Made by a program: the position numbers and the translations under genes. A DNA stretch of 64,000 nucleotides. Source: G965212005 sp965212005 (lineage in GTDB: Bacteria > Pseudomonadota > Gammaproteobacteria > Porifericomitales > Porifericomitaceae). The stretch covers positions 1,302,001 through 1,366,000 of the forward strand of contig OZ243038.1 in assembly GCA_965212005.1 (NCBI GenBank), given 5' to 3'. This document shows, piece by piece, positions 34,551 through 43,910 of the stretch. Below the pieces are notes generated by a model. The model made no database searches and had not been told where the DNA came from. It saw only the letters and a list, made by a program, of their open reading frames with translations. Within the stretch, counting starts at the first letter, position 1, and each line of letters begins with the position of its first letter.

Positions 34551-35630
34551 TTAGCTTGCCAACGACCGGTTCGACCAACTCAGGCCGTGCACGGCTTCGA
34601 TCAGCACTTGCACGCGTTCCGGATCAGTCTCCGGATGGATGCCATGCCCGAGATTGAAGACGTGGCCTGGGCCATTCCCATAGTCCTGCAACAGCTTCCC
34701 CGCCTCGGCGCGGATACGCTCCGGGGCAGCAAACAATATGCTCGGATCGAGGTTGCCCTGCAAGGCAATCCGGTCACCCACCCGCCGGCGCACCTCACCG
34801 AGGGAACTCGTCCAATCCAAGCCGATCGCATCGCAGCCACTGCGGGCGATCCGCTCCACCCACGGGCCGGCGCCCTTGCTGAAGAAAATCACTGGAATGC
34901 GCTGCCCGAAAGACTCCAACTGCAGCCCTTCCACAATACGCTGCATGTAAGACAACGAACATTCCTGGTAGCACTGCTCGTTCAGCAGTCCGCCCCAAGT
35001 ATCAAAGATCATCAGTGCCTGGGCGCCTGCGGCAATTTGTGCGTTCAGGTAACGGCAGGCCGCTTCGGCGAGCAGGCCCAGTAAGTGATGCATCCATTTT
35101 GGCTCTTGGTGGAGCAGCGAACGCGCGCGCATAAAATCTTTGCTGCCTTTGCCCTGCACCATGTAGGCAGCCATAGTCCACGGACTGCCGGCAAAGCCGA
35201 TCAAAGGCAACCGACCATCCAGTTCGGCATGGATCATGCGTACTGCCTTCGGCACGTAGGACAACTCGCTCTCCGGATCCGGGACTCCCAGGCGCCGGAC
35301 ATCAGCCGCGCAGGTCAAGGGATTCGAGAAAACGGGGCCCTGGCCTTCGACGAAGTGCAGCTCCAAGCCCATCGCTTCGGGAATCGTGAGGATATCCGAG
35401 AAGAGGATCACCGCGTCCAACTCGTAGCGTGCGATCGGCTGCAAACTTGCCTCGCAAGCACGCTCCGGCACCTTGTACATTTGCTGAAAGGTTTCCGCCG
35501 AGGCGCGCAAGCGGCGGTATTCCGGCAAATAACGGCCCGCCTGGCGCATAATCCAGATCGGAGTGCGTGCGGTCGGTTGGCGTCGCAACGCACGCAACAA
35601 CAGGTCATTCTTCAGTGGCTTCTGGCTCAT
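34551..35630 (-). CDS. hemE: Uroporphyrinogen decarboxylase
   Basis: 359 residues. Removes four carboxyl groups from uroporphyrinogen III. Signatures: PIWIMRQAGRYLPEYR near the N-terminus, FSDILTIPEAMGLELHFVEG, GFAGSPWTMAAYMVQGKGSK, and FNLGHGIHPETDPERVQVLI. It follows gltD by 77 bp in the order known from Pseudomonas (gltB-gltD-hemE). Confidence 0.96.
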   Translation of the reverse strand: MSQKPLKNDLLLRALRRQPTARTPIWIMRQAGRYLPEYRRLRASAETFQQMYKVPERACEASLQPIARYELDAVILFSDILTIPEAMGLELHFVEGQGPVFSNPLTCAADVRRLGVPDPESELSYVPKAVRMIHAELDGRLPLIGFAGSPWTMAAYMVQGKGSKDFMRARSLLHQEPKWMHHLLGLLAEAACRYLNAQIAAGAQALMIFDTWGGLLNEQCYQECSLSYMQRIVEGLQLESFGQRIPVIFFSKGAGPWVERIARSGCDAIGLDWTSSLGEVRRRVGDRIALQGNLDPSILFAAPERIRAEAGKLLQDYGNGPGHVFNLGHGIHPETDPERVQVLIEAVHGLSWSNRSLAS

Positions 35631-35707
35631 TTTCTGTACTCATCCCATTGATCCGGCAACGCCTGGAGCCCCCGGTGTAGAACACCGGCATCGGGATGTA
35701 CCTCGTT

Positions 35708-37120
35708 TCAAACGCCGAGGTAGGAAAGCATCCCCTGTGCCGCCCGACGTCCATCGAACACCGCCGTTACCACCAGGTCGGCACCACGCACCATGTCTCC
35801 CCCGGCAAAAACCTTGGGATTCGCCGTCTGACCATTCATCGCATCGGCTGGTGCGACGCGGCCCATTGCGTCGGTGACGATGGAAAATTCCTCAAACCAG
35901 GGTGCCGGGCTAGGACGAAATCCGAAGGCAATAATCACGGCGTCCGCTTCGACCACGCGCTCTGAGCCCGGCACCAGTTCCGGTAACAGGCGACCACGCG
36001 TATCGGGCGAGCCCAGACGAGTGCCTGCCAGGCGCACGCCGCTGACGGCTCCGGAGCCGACAATTTCGACCGGCTGATGTTGCCACAAAAACAGGACGCC
36101 CTCCTCTTCAGAGTTGCGCACTTCACGCATTGAGCCCGGCATGTTGTCGCGGTCCCTGCGATAGACGCAGGATACGGAGCGGGCTCCCTGCCGCACCGCG
36201 GTTCGCACGCAGTCCATCGCAGTATCTCCGCCACCCAGCACCAGTACCCGCTTGCCCTTCATGTCTATGTACGGGCGGGCATCGTCCTGGTAGCACATCA
36301 ACCGGTTGACGTTGGCAATCAGATAGCCCAGGGACTGATGGACGCCAGTCAATTCTTCGCCGGGGAAATTTCCTTCCACGTGGGTATAGGTGCCCATGCC
36401 GAGAAAAACCGCGTCGTGCCGTTTCAGCAGATCGGAAAAGGAAAGATCCGCGCCGATCTCGGTATTCAGCTCAAAGCGCACCCCCATCTCCTGCAACAGT
36501 TCCCGGCGCCGCATCACCACCTGCTTCTCCAGTTTGAAAGGAGGAATGCCGAAGGTCAGCAGGCCGCCGATTTCCCGGTAACGATCATAAACGATCGCCT
36601 CGACTCCGTTGCGTGCCAGCACGTCGGCGCAACCGAGCCCGGCGGGACCGGCGCCGACCACGGCAACGCGCCGACCGGTTGGACGCACATGCTCCATTGA
36701 GGGCCGCCAGCCCTGGGCTAACGCCGTCTCGGTGATGTATTTCTCGATTGAGCCGATGGTTACCGCGCCGAATCCGTCGTTGAGCGTGCAGGCGCCTTCA
36801 CAAAGCCGGTCCTGCGGGCAGATGCGACCGCAAATCTCCGGCAGAGAATTAGTCTGATGAGACAATTCGGCGGCCTCAAACAATTTACCCTGCTCGATCA
36901 ACTTGAGCCAGCCGGGAATGTAATTGTGTACTGGGCATTTCCACTCGCAGTAGGGGTTACCGCAGTCCAGGCAACGACCCGCCTGCTCCGCCACCGCCTG
37001 GCGGTCGTACCCGGAGTAAATCTCATCCCAGCGCAAAATGCGCACCGGGACTTCGGTGGTCGCCGGGTCGCGGCGCGGTGACCGCAGGAATTGAAAATGG
37101 TCGTGCACCGAGCGAGTCAT
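35708..37120 (-). CDS. gltD: Glutamate synthase (NADPH) small subunit
   Basis: 470 residues. Carries the N-terminal Cys clusters for 4Fe-4S centres (RCLDCGNPYCEWKCPVHNYI and CGRICPQDRLCEGACTL), an FAD site (RVAVVGAGPAGLGCADVLAR) and an NADPH site (KRVLVLGGGDTAMDCVRTAV). It passes electrons from NADPH to GltB to make glutamate from glutamine and 2-oxoglutarate. Starts 3 bp after the gltB stop. Confidence 0.96.
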   Translation of the reverse strand: MTRSVHDHFQFLRSPRRDPATTEVPVRILRWDEIYSGYDRQAVAEQAGRCLDCGNPYCEWKCPVHNYIPGWLKLIEQGKLFEAAELSHQTNSLPEICGRICPQDRLCEGACTLNDGFGAVTIGSIEKYITETALAQGWRPSMEHVRPTGRRVAVVGAGPAGLGCADVLARNGVEAIVYDRYREIGGLLTFGIPPFKLEKQVVMRRRELLQEMGVRFELNTEIGADLSFSDLLKRHDAVFLGMGTYTHVEGNFPGEELTGVHQSLGYLIANVNRLMCYQDDARPYIDMKGKRVLVLGGGDTAMDCVRTAVRQGARSVSCVYRRDRDNMPGSMREVRNSEEEGVLFLWQHQPVEIVGSGAVSGVRLAGTRLGSPDTRGRLLPELVPGSERVVEADAVIIAFGFRPSPAPWFEEFSIVTDAMGRVAPADAMNGQTANPKVFAGGDMVRGADLVVTAVFDGRRAAQGMLSYLGV

Positions 37121-37123
37121 TGA

Positions 37124-40100
37124 TCAGGCCGCCGCTTTTAATTCATCGAGCAAGGAGGCAAGTTCGGCACCGATCGGCTTAAGCAGCCAGAAACGCCCGG
37201 CAAGCTCGGAAAAATTCTGATAAAGCTCCGCCCCCCAGGCGCTGTTAGTCTCCCGACAGTGCTCCTCGATCAGAGTCCGAAGAAAATCCTGGCAACCCTG
37301 CAGCGAATCAACGGAGAGGGCACACGCCTCGACCGACTCGGCGTTGTAGCAGCTGGAAAAACTGCGCTCCCGATCCAACACAAAAGCCACTCCTCCCGTC
37401 ATCCCCGCTCCGAAGTTCGCCCCGGTCTTCCCGAGCACGGCCACGACACCGCCGGTCATGTATTCGCAGCCGTGATCGCCTGCGCCTTCCACTACCGCGC
37501 AGGCGCCCGAGTTGCGCACGGCAAAGCGCTCTCCGGCAATGCCGGCAGCGTACAAGCGCCCGCCCGTTGCTCCATACAGACAGGCGTTCCCCATGAGCAC
37601 GGTTTCCTCACTGCGGAAACGGCTGCCCGGCGGCGGCACCACCACAAGGCGGCCACCGGCCATGCCCTTGCCCACGTAGTCGTTGGCGTCTCCCTCCAGG
37701 TACAGGTCCAGGCCACCGACGTTCCAGGCGCCGAAACTCTGTCCCGCCGTGCCCTGTAACCGGACTCGCAACGGCTTATCCGCCATGCCGTGATTGCCGT
37801 AGCGCCGTGCGATCTCACCGGACAAGCGGGCCCCGATGGAACGATGATAGTTCTTGATCCGGTAATGGAACGCCCCGCCACGGCGCTGCTCAATGACATC
37901 GATAGCGTCCGCCACCATGCGTTCTGCCAGTTCACCCTTGTCGAAAGGTGCATTGCGTGGCTCTATGCAGTGACGCGGATCTCCGTCGTCCACCCCGGCC
38001 TGCGACAATATCGGCATCAAGTCCAAGTTGCGCTGTTTGTCGGTCTGCCCTGGCAGCACTTCCAAAAATTCGGTACGGCCAATCAGATCCTCCATGCGGC
38101 GCACTCCCAATGAAGCCATCAGTTGACGCACTTCCTCGGCAACGAAGCGGAAATAGCGCATCACTTTGCGCGCACCATCCGGCTTAAAATGCTTCTTGTA
38201 GAGTCGCGCATCCTGAGTTGCGACCCCGGTGGCGCAATTGTTCAAGTGGCAAATACGCAGGTACTTGCATCCCAGGGCAACCATCGGAGCAGTACCAAAA
38301 CCAAAACTCTCTGCCCCCAATATGGCTGCCTTCAACACGTCCAGACCGGTTTTCATGCCGCCATCCGCCTGCAAACGCACCCGCCCCCGCAACCGGTTCA
38401 TCCGCAGCACCTGCTGTGCCTCGCTAAGCCCCAGCTCCCAGGGACAACCAGCGTACTTGACCGAAGTCAGTGGACTGGCGCCAGTGCCGCCGTCATAGCC
38501 GGCGATCGTGATCAAATCAGCATAGGCTTTCGCAACACCGGCGGCGATGGTTCCCACGCCCGCCATGGCAACCAGCTTGACCGACACCAGGGCCTGCGGA
38601 TTAACCTGCTTCAGATCGAAAATCAACTGCGCCAAGTCCTCGATCGAGTAGACGTCATGGTGCGGAGGCGGGGAGATCAGGGTAACGCCCGGCTTGGAAT
38701 GACGCAAGGCGGCAATCATTGTATTGACTTTATGTCCGGGAAGCTGGCCTCCTTCCCCGGGCTTGGCGCCCTGGGCGATCTTGATTTGCAGCACGTCGGC
38801 ATTGACCAGGTAATGCGCAGTCACTCCGAAACGCCCGGAGGCGACCTGCTTGATCCTGGAATTTCGGTCCGTGCCATAGCGCTCCCTTGCCTCCCCGCCT
38901 TCGCCGGAGTTGGAGCGGCCCCCGAGCGCGTTCATTGCCTGCGCCAGTGACTCATGGGCAGTCGGTGACAGCGCTCCCAGCGACATACCGGCGCTGTCAA
39001 AGCGCGTCAATATCTGCTCAACGGACTCCACTTGCTCCAGCGGGACCGGCTCTGCGCCGTTTCGCAGAGACAGCAGATCGCGCAGCACCATTACCTGGCG
39101 CTGATTGACGGCCTCACTGAACTCCTGGTACTTGCTGTAATCCGAGAGCTCCACGGCTTGATGCAGCTTCTGTACGACGTCCGGGTTGAAGGCGTGAAAC
39201 TCACCGCCGTAGACGAATTTCAGCAAGCCGCCGTGACGCACCGGCTTGCGTGCATCCCACGCCTCCCTGGCCAACGTTTGTTGATCCTGCTCAAGCTGCG
39301 TGAACGTGAGCCCCTGAATGCGGCTGACCGTGCCCGTAAAGCACAGATCGACCACTTCATCGTGCAGACCTACAATTTCGAATAATTGTGCGCCCCGGTA
39401 ACTGGCAATGGCGGATATCCCCATTTTCGACATGATTTTGTATAAGCCTTTTTCAATGCCGAGTCGATAGGCGAGGCATAATTCCGCGGCGGCATCACCC
39501 GAACGGCGCGCCTCGTCGTGCAAGACCTCGTACGCCAGGTAGGGATAGACGACGCTGGCCCCGCAGCCAATCAATACCCCGAAATGATGCGGGTCGCGCG
39601 CGCTTGCACTCTCCACCAGGATATTGGCGTCACAACGCAGGTTTTCCCGCACCAGGCGATGATGCACGGCGGCGGTCGCCAGCAGGGCATGGGCCGGAAT
39701 CGTATCTTTTGCTACATTTCGATCCGAAAGCAGTAGCAGGGCATGACCGTCCCTCACCGCTCTGACCGCCTGCTCGGCAACGTCCTCGATCGCTTCCCGC
39801 AACGTTGTCTGCCGCGGGTCGTAACACAGTTCAATGCGCTGATGGGGCAGCCCTTGCGTGTGCAGATCCAGCAGTGCGTGAAACTGCGCGCCGGAAAGCA
39901 CCGGGGAATCCAATGCAACGCGAAGCCTTGCACGTGGCTCTTCCGTGAACAGTTCCAGTTCGGGACCCAGGCAAACATCCAGCGACATGACGATGCGCTC
40001 GCGCAGCGAATCGATCGACGGATTGGTAACCTGGGCGAACTGCTGACGAAAGCTGTCATAGAGAGAGCGGACTTGGCGCGACAACACCGGCAACGGAGTG

Positions 40101-41587
40101 TCATCCCCCATTGAGCCCACTGCTTCCTGTCCCTGCTCTGCCAGCACCCACAGCACTTGCTCGTACTCCTCGTCGGTCAGCATGAACATTTTACGATATA
40201 TCGGCAGCCGCTCCGGCGCGATTTCCGGCACCGATGTTAGCGCCGCTTCCAGCCGCTGGATCCGGAGCGGACGGCGATGCCACGGTGGCCGGGAATGCTT
40301 TAAGCGGTCATTCACATTCTCCGGCAGCAGCACCTTCTTGCTTTCGATATCCACCGCGATCATCTCGCCGGGAGCCAGGCGCCCTTTGGTCAGCACGTCG
40401 GCGGGGGCGTAATCATAGATGCCGATCTCCGAACCGACGGTAAGATAGCGGTCCCGGGTGAGGACGTAGCGGGCCGGGCGCAGCCCGTTGCGATCCAGGA
40501 TACAGGCTCCGATTTGTCCATCGGTACAGACGATGCCTGCAGGACCGTCCCAGGGCTCCATCTGCAGGCTGTTGCGCCGGTAGCAGTCCCGCAATTCCGG
40601 ATCCAGGCGGTCCATGTGCTGCCAGGCAGGTGGGATCATCAAGCGCATGGCGGAAAGCATATCCAGCCCTCCCATGAGCAAAAACTCCAGCATGTGATCG
40701 ACAGAGCACGAATCTGAGTCGCAGGCATTGACTATAGGCATCAACTCTGCCAAATCCGGGAACCTCGGCGACCGAAACTTGGGGAAACGTGCCCGCGCCC
40801 AACCGCGATTGCCCTGAATCGTGTTGATCTCGCCGTTGTGGGCCAAGTGCCGAAAAGGCTGGGCGAAACGCCAGCGCGGCCAGGTATTGGTGGAAAAGCG
40901 CTGATGGAACACACTCAAACTCGAACACAGGCGTTCATCTTTCAAATCCGGGTAGAAGACCGGTAACTGCCTGGGCATGACCAGGCCCTTGTAACTGATC
41001 AGGCGGCTGGAAAGGCTGGATATATAGAAATGCTCCTGGTCTGCCAGCAATCGCTCGGCACGGCGGCGGACTTTATATAAGCGCAAATCGGAATCCGCGG
41101 CGGACTCTTGCGCGGGCAGATGCACAAATATCTGCTCAATGCGGGGACAGCTGCGAAACGCCTCTTCGCCACAAGCCGAGGCATCAGTAGGCACTACGCG
41201 CCAGCCGGCTGACTCCAAGCCCTGCTCTGCCAGGCAGTCCTGCAGGCAGCGCCGACCTTGATCGGCACGTTCCTGGTCGCGATCCAGGAACACCATGCCA
41301 ACCGCAAAATTCCGGCCCAGGCGCAGTCCTGCCTGCTTTGCCACGGCCTGCAGAAAATTCTTCGGGAGGGCAAACAGCAAGCCGCAGCCGTCTCCGGTCT
41401 TGCCGTCAGCCGCGATCGCGCCACGGTGCGCCAGGCGGGTCAGCGCATGAAGGACGGTCTCGATCAGGAAGTGGCTGGGACGGCCATCCAATTGCGCAAA
41501 CAGGCCAAAACCGCAGTTTTCGTGCTCGAAAGCCGGACGGTACAGACCGCAGTTTATCTGCTGGCTTTGCTGATCTGACTCTCTCAT
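37124..41587 (-). CDS. gltB: Glutamate synthase (NADPH) large subunit
   Basis: 1487 residues, the full family length. A short propeptide precedes Cys25 (HENCGFGLFAQ), the glutaminase nucleophile after processing. Further on are the central domain, the FMN domain (QIKIAQGAKPGEGGQLPGHK, AGYDGGTGASPLTSVKYAGC), the 3Fe-4S cysteines (GCKYLRICHLNNCATGVATQ) and the C-terminal beta-helix (GRLVVVPPPGSRFRSEE, GVVAVLGKTGANFGAGMTGG). It works with GltD. Upstream 318 bp to aroB contain no gene. Confidence 0.96.
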   Translation of the reverse strand: MRESDQQSQQINCGLYRPAFEHENCGFGLFAQLDGRPSHFLIETVLHALTRLAHRGAIAADGKTGDGCGLLFALPKNFLQAVAKQAGLRLGRNFAVGMVFLDRDQERADQGRRCLQDCLAEQGLESAGWRVVPTDASACGEEAFRSCPRIEQIFVHLPAQESAADSDLRLYKVRRRAERLLADQEHFYISSLSSRLISYKGLVMPRQLPVFYPDLKDERLCSSLSVFHQRFSTNTWPRWRFAQPFRHLAHNGEINTIQGNRGWARARFPKFRSPRFPDLAELMPIVNACDSDSCSVDHMLEFLLMGGLDMLSAMRLMIPPAWQHMDRLDPELRDCYRRNSLQMEPWDGPAGIVCTDGQIGACILDRNGLRPARYVLTRDRYLTVGSEIGIYDYAPADVLTKGRLAPGEMIAVDIESKKVLLPENVNDRLKHSRPPWHRRPLRIQRLEAALTSVPEIAPERLPIYRKMFMLTDEEYEQVLWVLAEQGQEAVGSMGDDTPLPVLSRQVRSLYDSFRQQFAQVTNPSIDSLRERIVMSLDVCLGPELELFTEEPRARLRVALDSPVLSGAQFHALLDLHTQGLPHQRIELCYDPRQTTLREAIEDVAEQAVRAVRDGHALLLLSDRNVAKDTIPAHALLATAAVHHRLVRENLRCDANILVESASARDPHHFGVLIGCGASVVYPYLAYEVLHDEARRSGDAAAELCLAYRLGIEKGLYKIMSKMGISAIASYRGAQLFEIVGLHDEVVDLCFTGTVSRIQGLTFTQLEQDQQTLAREAWDARKPVRHGGLLKFVYGGEFHAFNPDVVQKLHQAVELSDYSKYQEFSEAVNQRQVMVLRDLLSLRNGAEPVPLEQVESVEQILTRFDSAGMSLGALSPTAHESLAQAMNALGGRSNSGEGGEARERYGTDRNSRIKQVASGRFGVTAHYLVNADVLQIKIAQGAKPGEGGQLPGHKVNTMIAALRHSKPGVTLISPPPHHDVYSIEDLAQLIFDLKQVNPQALVSVKLVAMAGVGTIAAGVAKAYADLITIAGYDGGTGASPLTSVKYAGCPWELGLSEAQQVLRMNRLRGRVRLQADGGMKTGLDVLKAAILGAESFGFGTAPMVALGCKYLRICHLNNCATGVATQDARLYKKHFKPDGARKVMRYFRFVAEEVRQLMASLGVRRMEDLIGRTEFLEVLPGQTDKQRNLDLMPILSQAGVDDGDPRHCIEPRNAPFDKGELAERMVADAIDVIEQRRGGAFHYRIKNYHRSIGARLSGEIARRYGNHGMADKPLRVRLQGTAGQSFGAWNVGGLDLYLEGDANDYVGKGMAGGRLVVVPPPGSRFRSEETVLMGNACLYGATGGRLYAAGIAGERFAVRNSGACAVVEGAGDHGCEYMTGGVVAVLGKTGANFGAGMTGGVAFVLDRERSFSSCYNAESVEACALSVDSLQGCQDFLRTLIEEHCRETNSAWGAELYQNFSELAGRFWLLKPIGAELASLLDELKAAA

Positions 41588-41905
41588 GCGGGGAAATCAC
41601 TCCTTGAAGTTGAAGAGCAGGACGCCCTGCCTGACAGGGCTCGCCGCTTGTGTTATCGGCCCGCCGCTGCCCTGCCGCGATCCAATGTTCTCACAGGCTG
41701 CTTGCGGCCATGCCGGGAAACCAGGAACATACAGCCAACGCCGCCCTTTCCGGGCACTCAAGTTCCACGGCTCGCCTGGCGGACGATCAGCGCCTTCCGG
41801 CGGGATCTCGAACTAAGTCTGATTATATCGCACTGCGAGGTATCTACGCACCGATCCGCCCACCCGCCGCGTAACTCCCGCAGCGCGTGAAATGCTGCAA
41901 TGCAT
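41588..41905 (-). other. Intergenic region between aroB and gltB
   Basis: No gene supported on either strand. In Pseudomonas a SPOR/DamX-type gene lies between aroB and gltB; I see no trace of it here. An AGGAG sits 13 bp before the gltB ATG. A gltB promoter is expected in this stretch but I could not fix one. Confidence 0.45.
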
Positions 41906-43000
41906 TCAACCCTGCCCACTGCAAAAGGCTTCCAGGGTTTGCTGCAAGAGCTCCTCCTGAAAATCGTCATCCAGTGCCGCGACGCCCCAGCCATGCAGCA
42001 GCACCAAACGCAATTTGCCCTGGCGGGATTTTTTATCCAGCGCCATTCGTTTCCGTAGATCCGAGGCCGCCAAATTCACCGGCAACGCACGCGGCAGTCC
42101 GGCCGATTTCAATAACGCCCGTAAGCGCCGTTCGTCCTCCGCTTCAAACCAGCCATGGCGCCGCGACAGGCTCGCCGCCATCAACAGCCCGGCACCGACT
42201 GCCTCACCATGCAACCAACGTCCGTAGCCGAGCGCGGTTTCGATAGCGTGCGCAAAACTGTGCCCCAAGTTGAGCAAAGCCCTGGCACCGCTGCGTTCGC
42301 ATTCATCCTGCTGGACAATCTCCGCCTTGTTCTGACAAGACCGCTGAACGGCGAAGGCCAACTGTTCCGGAGCCCGTTTCAGCAAGGCTGACATATTCCG
42401 TTCCAGCCAGGCAAGGAAATCGGCGTCGCGGATCAGGCCATACTTGATTACCTCTGCCAGTCCGGCGGAAAACTCCCGGTCCGGCAAACTGCGCAGGGTC
42501 TGTATATCCGCAATCACTGCGGTCGGCTGATGGAAAGCGCCTATCATATTCTTGCCCAGGGGATGATTGACGGCGGTCTTTCCTCCTACCGAAGAATCCA
42601 CCTGGGCCAGCAGGGTCGTGGGCACCTGCAAGTAGGGGATGCCCCGCTGATAGCAAGCCGCGGTAAACCCGGCCAGGTCTCCAATGACGCCTCCACCCAA
42701 GGCGATCAACGTGCTGTCCCGACCATATTGTTCCTCTAACAACCGGGTACTGATCGCATTCATAGTCTGCAGTGACTTCACCGACTCTCCCGCAGGCAGA
42801 ATCATGGAGCCGGTGCGGTAATCTCCCAGGGACACGAGCAGTTTTGGAAGATAGAGATCGGCCACGGTCTGATCGCAAATGACCAGAATGCCGTCTCCGC
42901 GGACGTGGGACGAATAAAGTTCCGCCTTAGCGAACAGATCGGTGCCGATGTATATCGGGTAACTCCGCTCTCCCAGGGAGACTGTCAGGCTAGCCCGCAT
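41906..43000 (-). CDS. aroB: 3-dehydroquinate synthase
   Basis: 364 residues. Second step of the shikimate pathway, NAD- and metal-dependent. Signatures: LIALGGGVIGDLAGFTAACY, PTTLLAQVDSSVGGKTAVNH, KNMIGAFHQP, and metal ligands in LLNLGHSFAHAIE and WLHGEAVGAGL. It follows aroK after about 220 bp that code for nothing recognisable. N-terminus MRASLTVSLGERSYPIYIGT is normal for the family. Confidence 0.96.
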   Translation of the reverse strand: MRASLTVSLGERSYPIYIGTDLFAKAELYSSHVRGDGILVICDQTVADLYLPKLLVSLGDYRTGSMILPAGESVKSLQTMNAISTRLLEEQYGRDSTLIALGGGVIGDLAGFTAACYQRGIPYLQVPTTLLAQVDSSVGGKTAVNHPLGKNMIGAFHQPTAVIADIQTLRSLPDREFSAGLAEVIKYGLIRDADFLAWLERNMSALLKRAPEQLAFAVQRSCQNKAEIVQQDECERSGARALLNLGHSFAHAIETALGYGRWLHGEAVGAGLLMAASLSRRHGWFEAEDERRLRALLKSAGLPRALPVNLAASDLRKRMALDKKSRQGKLRLVLLHGWGVAALDDDFQEELLQQTLEAFCSGQG

Positions 43001-43220
43001 CCGTTACCCAATGGCGAACCGCGCCGGCTTTATTTTTACGACCCGCGCGGGCTCCCAGGTGAAAACACGGCGGCGCACGCGGCGGAGAAAGCCAGAACGG
43101 TCGCCAGTCCCGCCGGCCAGAATGCGGCGACCGGCAACGGCGAGCGGTTTACGGTAAAGACCTGCGCGGTACGATGAGATCGGCAAGACGGCTTTTATCC
43201 GGGCCGGCCAACGCTGCCGG

Positions 43221-43802
43221 TCAACCTGCACGCAGCACCAGGCGGCGGTAAATTTGATCCACCACGGTGGCCAGCGATAGCGTGTCATTATCCACGATAA
43301 GATCGGCCAGCTCCTCATAGAAGGGATTCCGCTCGGCAAGCAGCTTCTTGAGGGTCGCCAAGCGCCCGTGCGACGGCAGCAGCGGTCGCTGCTCGTCTCC
43401 GGAAAGTCTGTGCAGCAGTAGCTGCGGGGAAGTGCGCAAGTAGACGACGCAGCCGGACCGGGACAGGCAGGCACGGTTTTCCGGGTCCAGCACGGCACCG
43501 CCACCCGTTGCCACCACGGTCCCTTGGCGCCGGGACAGTTCCCGGATCGCCTGGCGCTCACGGACGCGAAAGCCACGCTCTCCTTCCTGATCGAAAATTC
43601 CGGCAACGGACAAACCGGCCCGGTGCTCGATGAATTGATCCGAATCGACGAAAGGGGCAGCGCAACGCTCGGCCAGAAGCCGGCCTGCCTCGCTCTTGCC
43701 GGCCCCCATGGGGCCAATTAAAAAAATGTTCCCTGGCCCGCCGCATACCTCACTGAACTGATTACGTGTACGCTGCGGCTCCTTCGCCATTAACAACTGC
43801 AA
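43221..43802 (-). CDS. aroK: Shikimate kinase
   Basis: 193 residues. P-loop kinase that makes shikimate 3-phosphate. Walker A is IFLIGPMGAGKSEAGRLLAE; the shikimate-binding Asp/Arg residues lie in FVDSDQFIEHRAG and GERGFRVRERQAI; GGGAV follows in ATGGGAVLDPENR; the lid is around SGDEQRPLL. The N-terminus is about 20 residues longer than in many AroK; an internal Met (MAKEPQ, four codons in) could be the start. Sits after pilQ as in Pseudomonas. Confidence 0.94.
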   Translation of the reverse strand: MQLLMAKEPQRTRNQFSEVCGGPGNIFLIGPMGAGKSEAGRLLAERCAAPFVDSDQFIEHRAGLSVAGIFDQEGERGFRVRERQAIRELSRRQGTVVATGGGAVLDPENRACLSRSGCVVYLRTSPQLLLHRLSGDEQRPLLPSHGRLATLKKLLAERNPFYEELADLIVDNDTLSLATVVDQIYRRLVLRAG

Positions 43803-43910
43803 ACCGATGGAGGGATCCCCTGCCGGACAATCCCTGCGCCCCGAACGGCGACAAAACAGCCGGCCCCGTACGGAAATCGGAAGCTGGGCGCGCAGAGCGC
43901 CAGGAGCAAC

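Noticed and set aside
43004..43717. 237-codon minus-strand frame overlapping aroK
   Set aside because: Lies in another frame of aroK with composition typical of a shadow; aroK has all kinase motifs.
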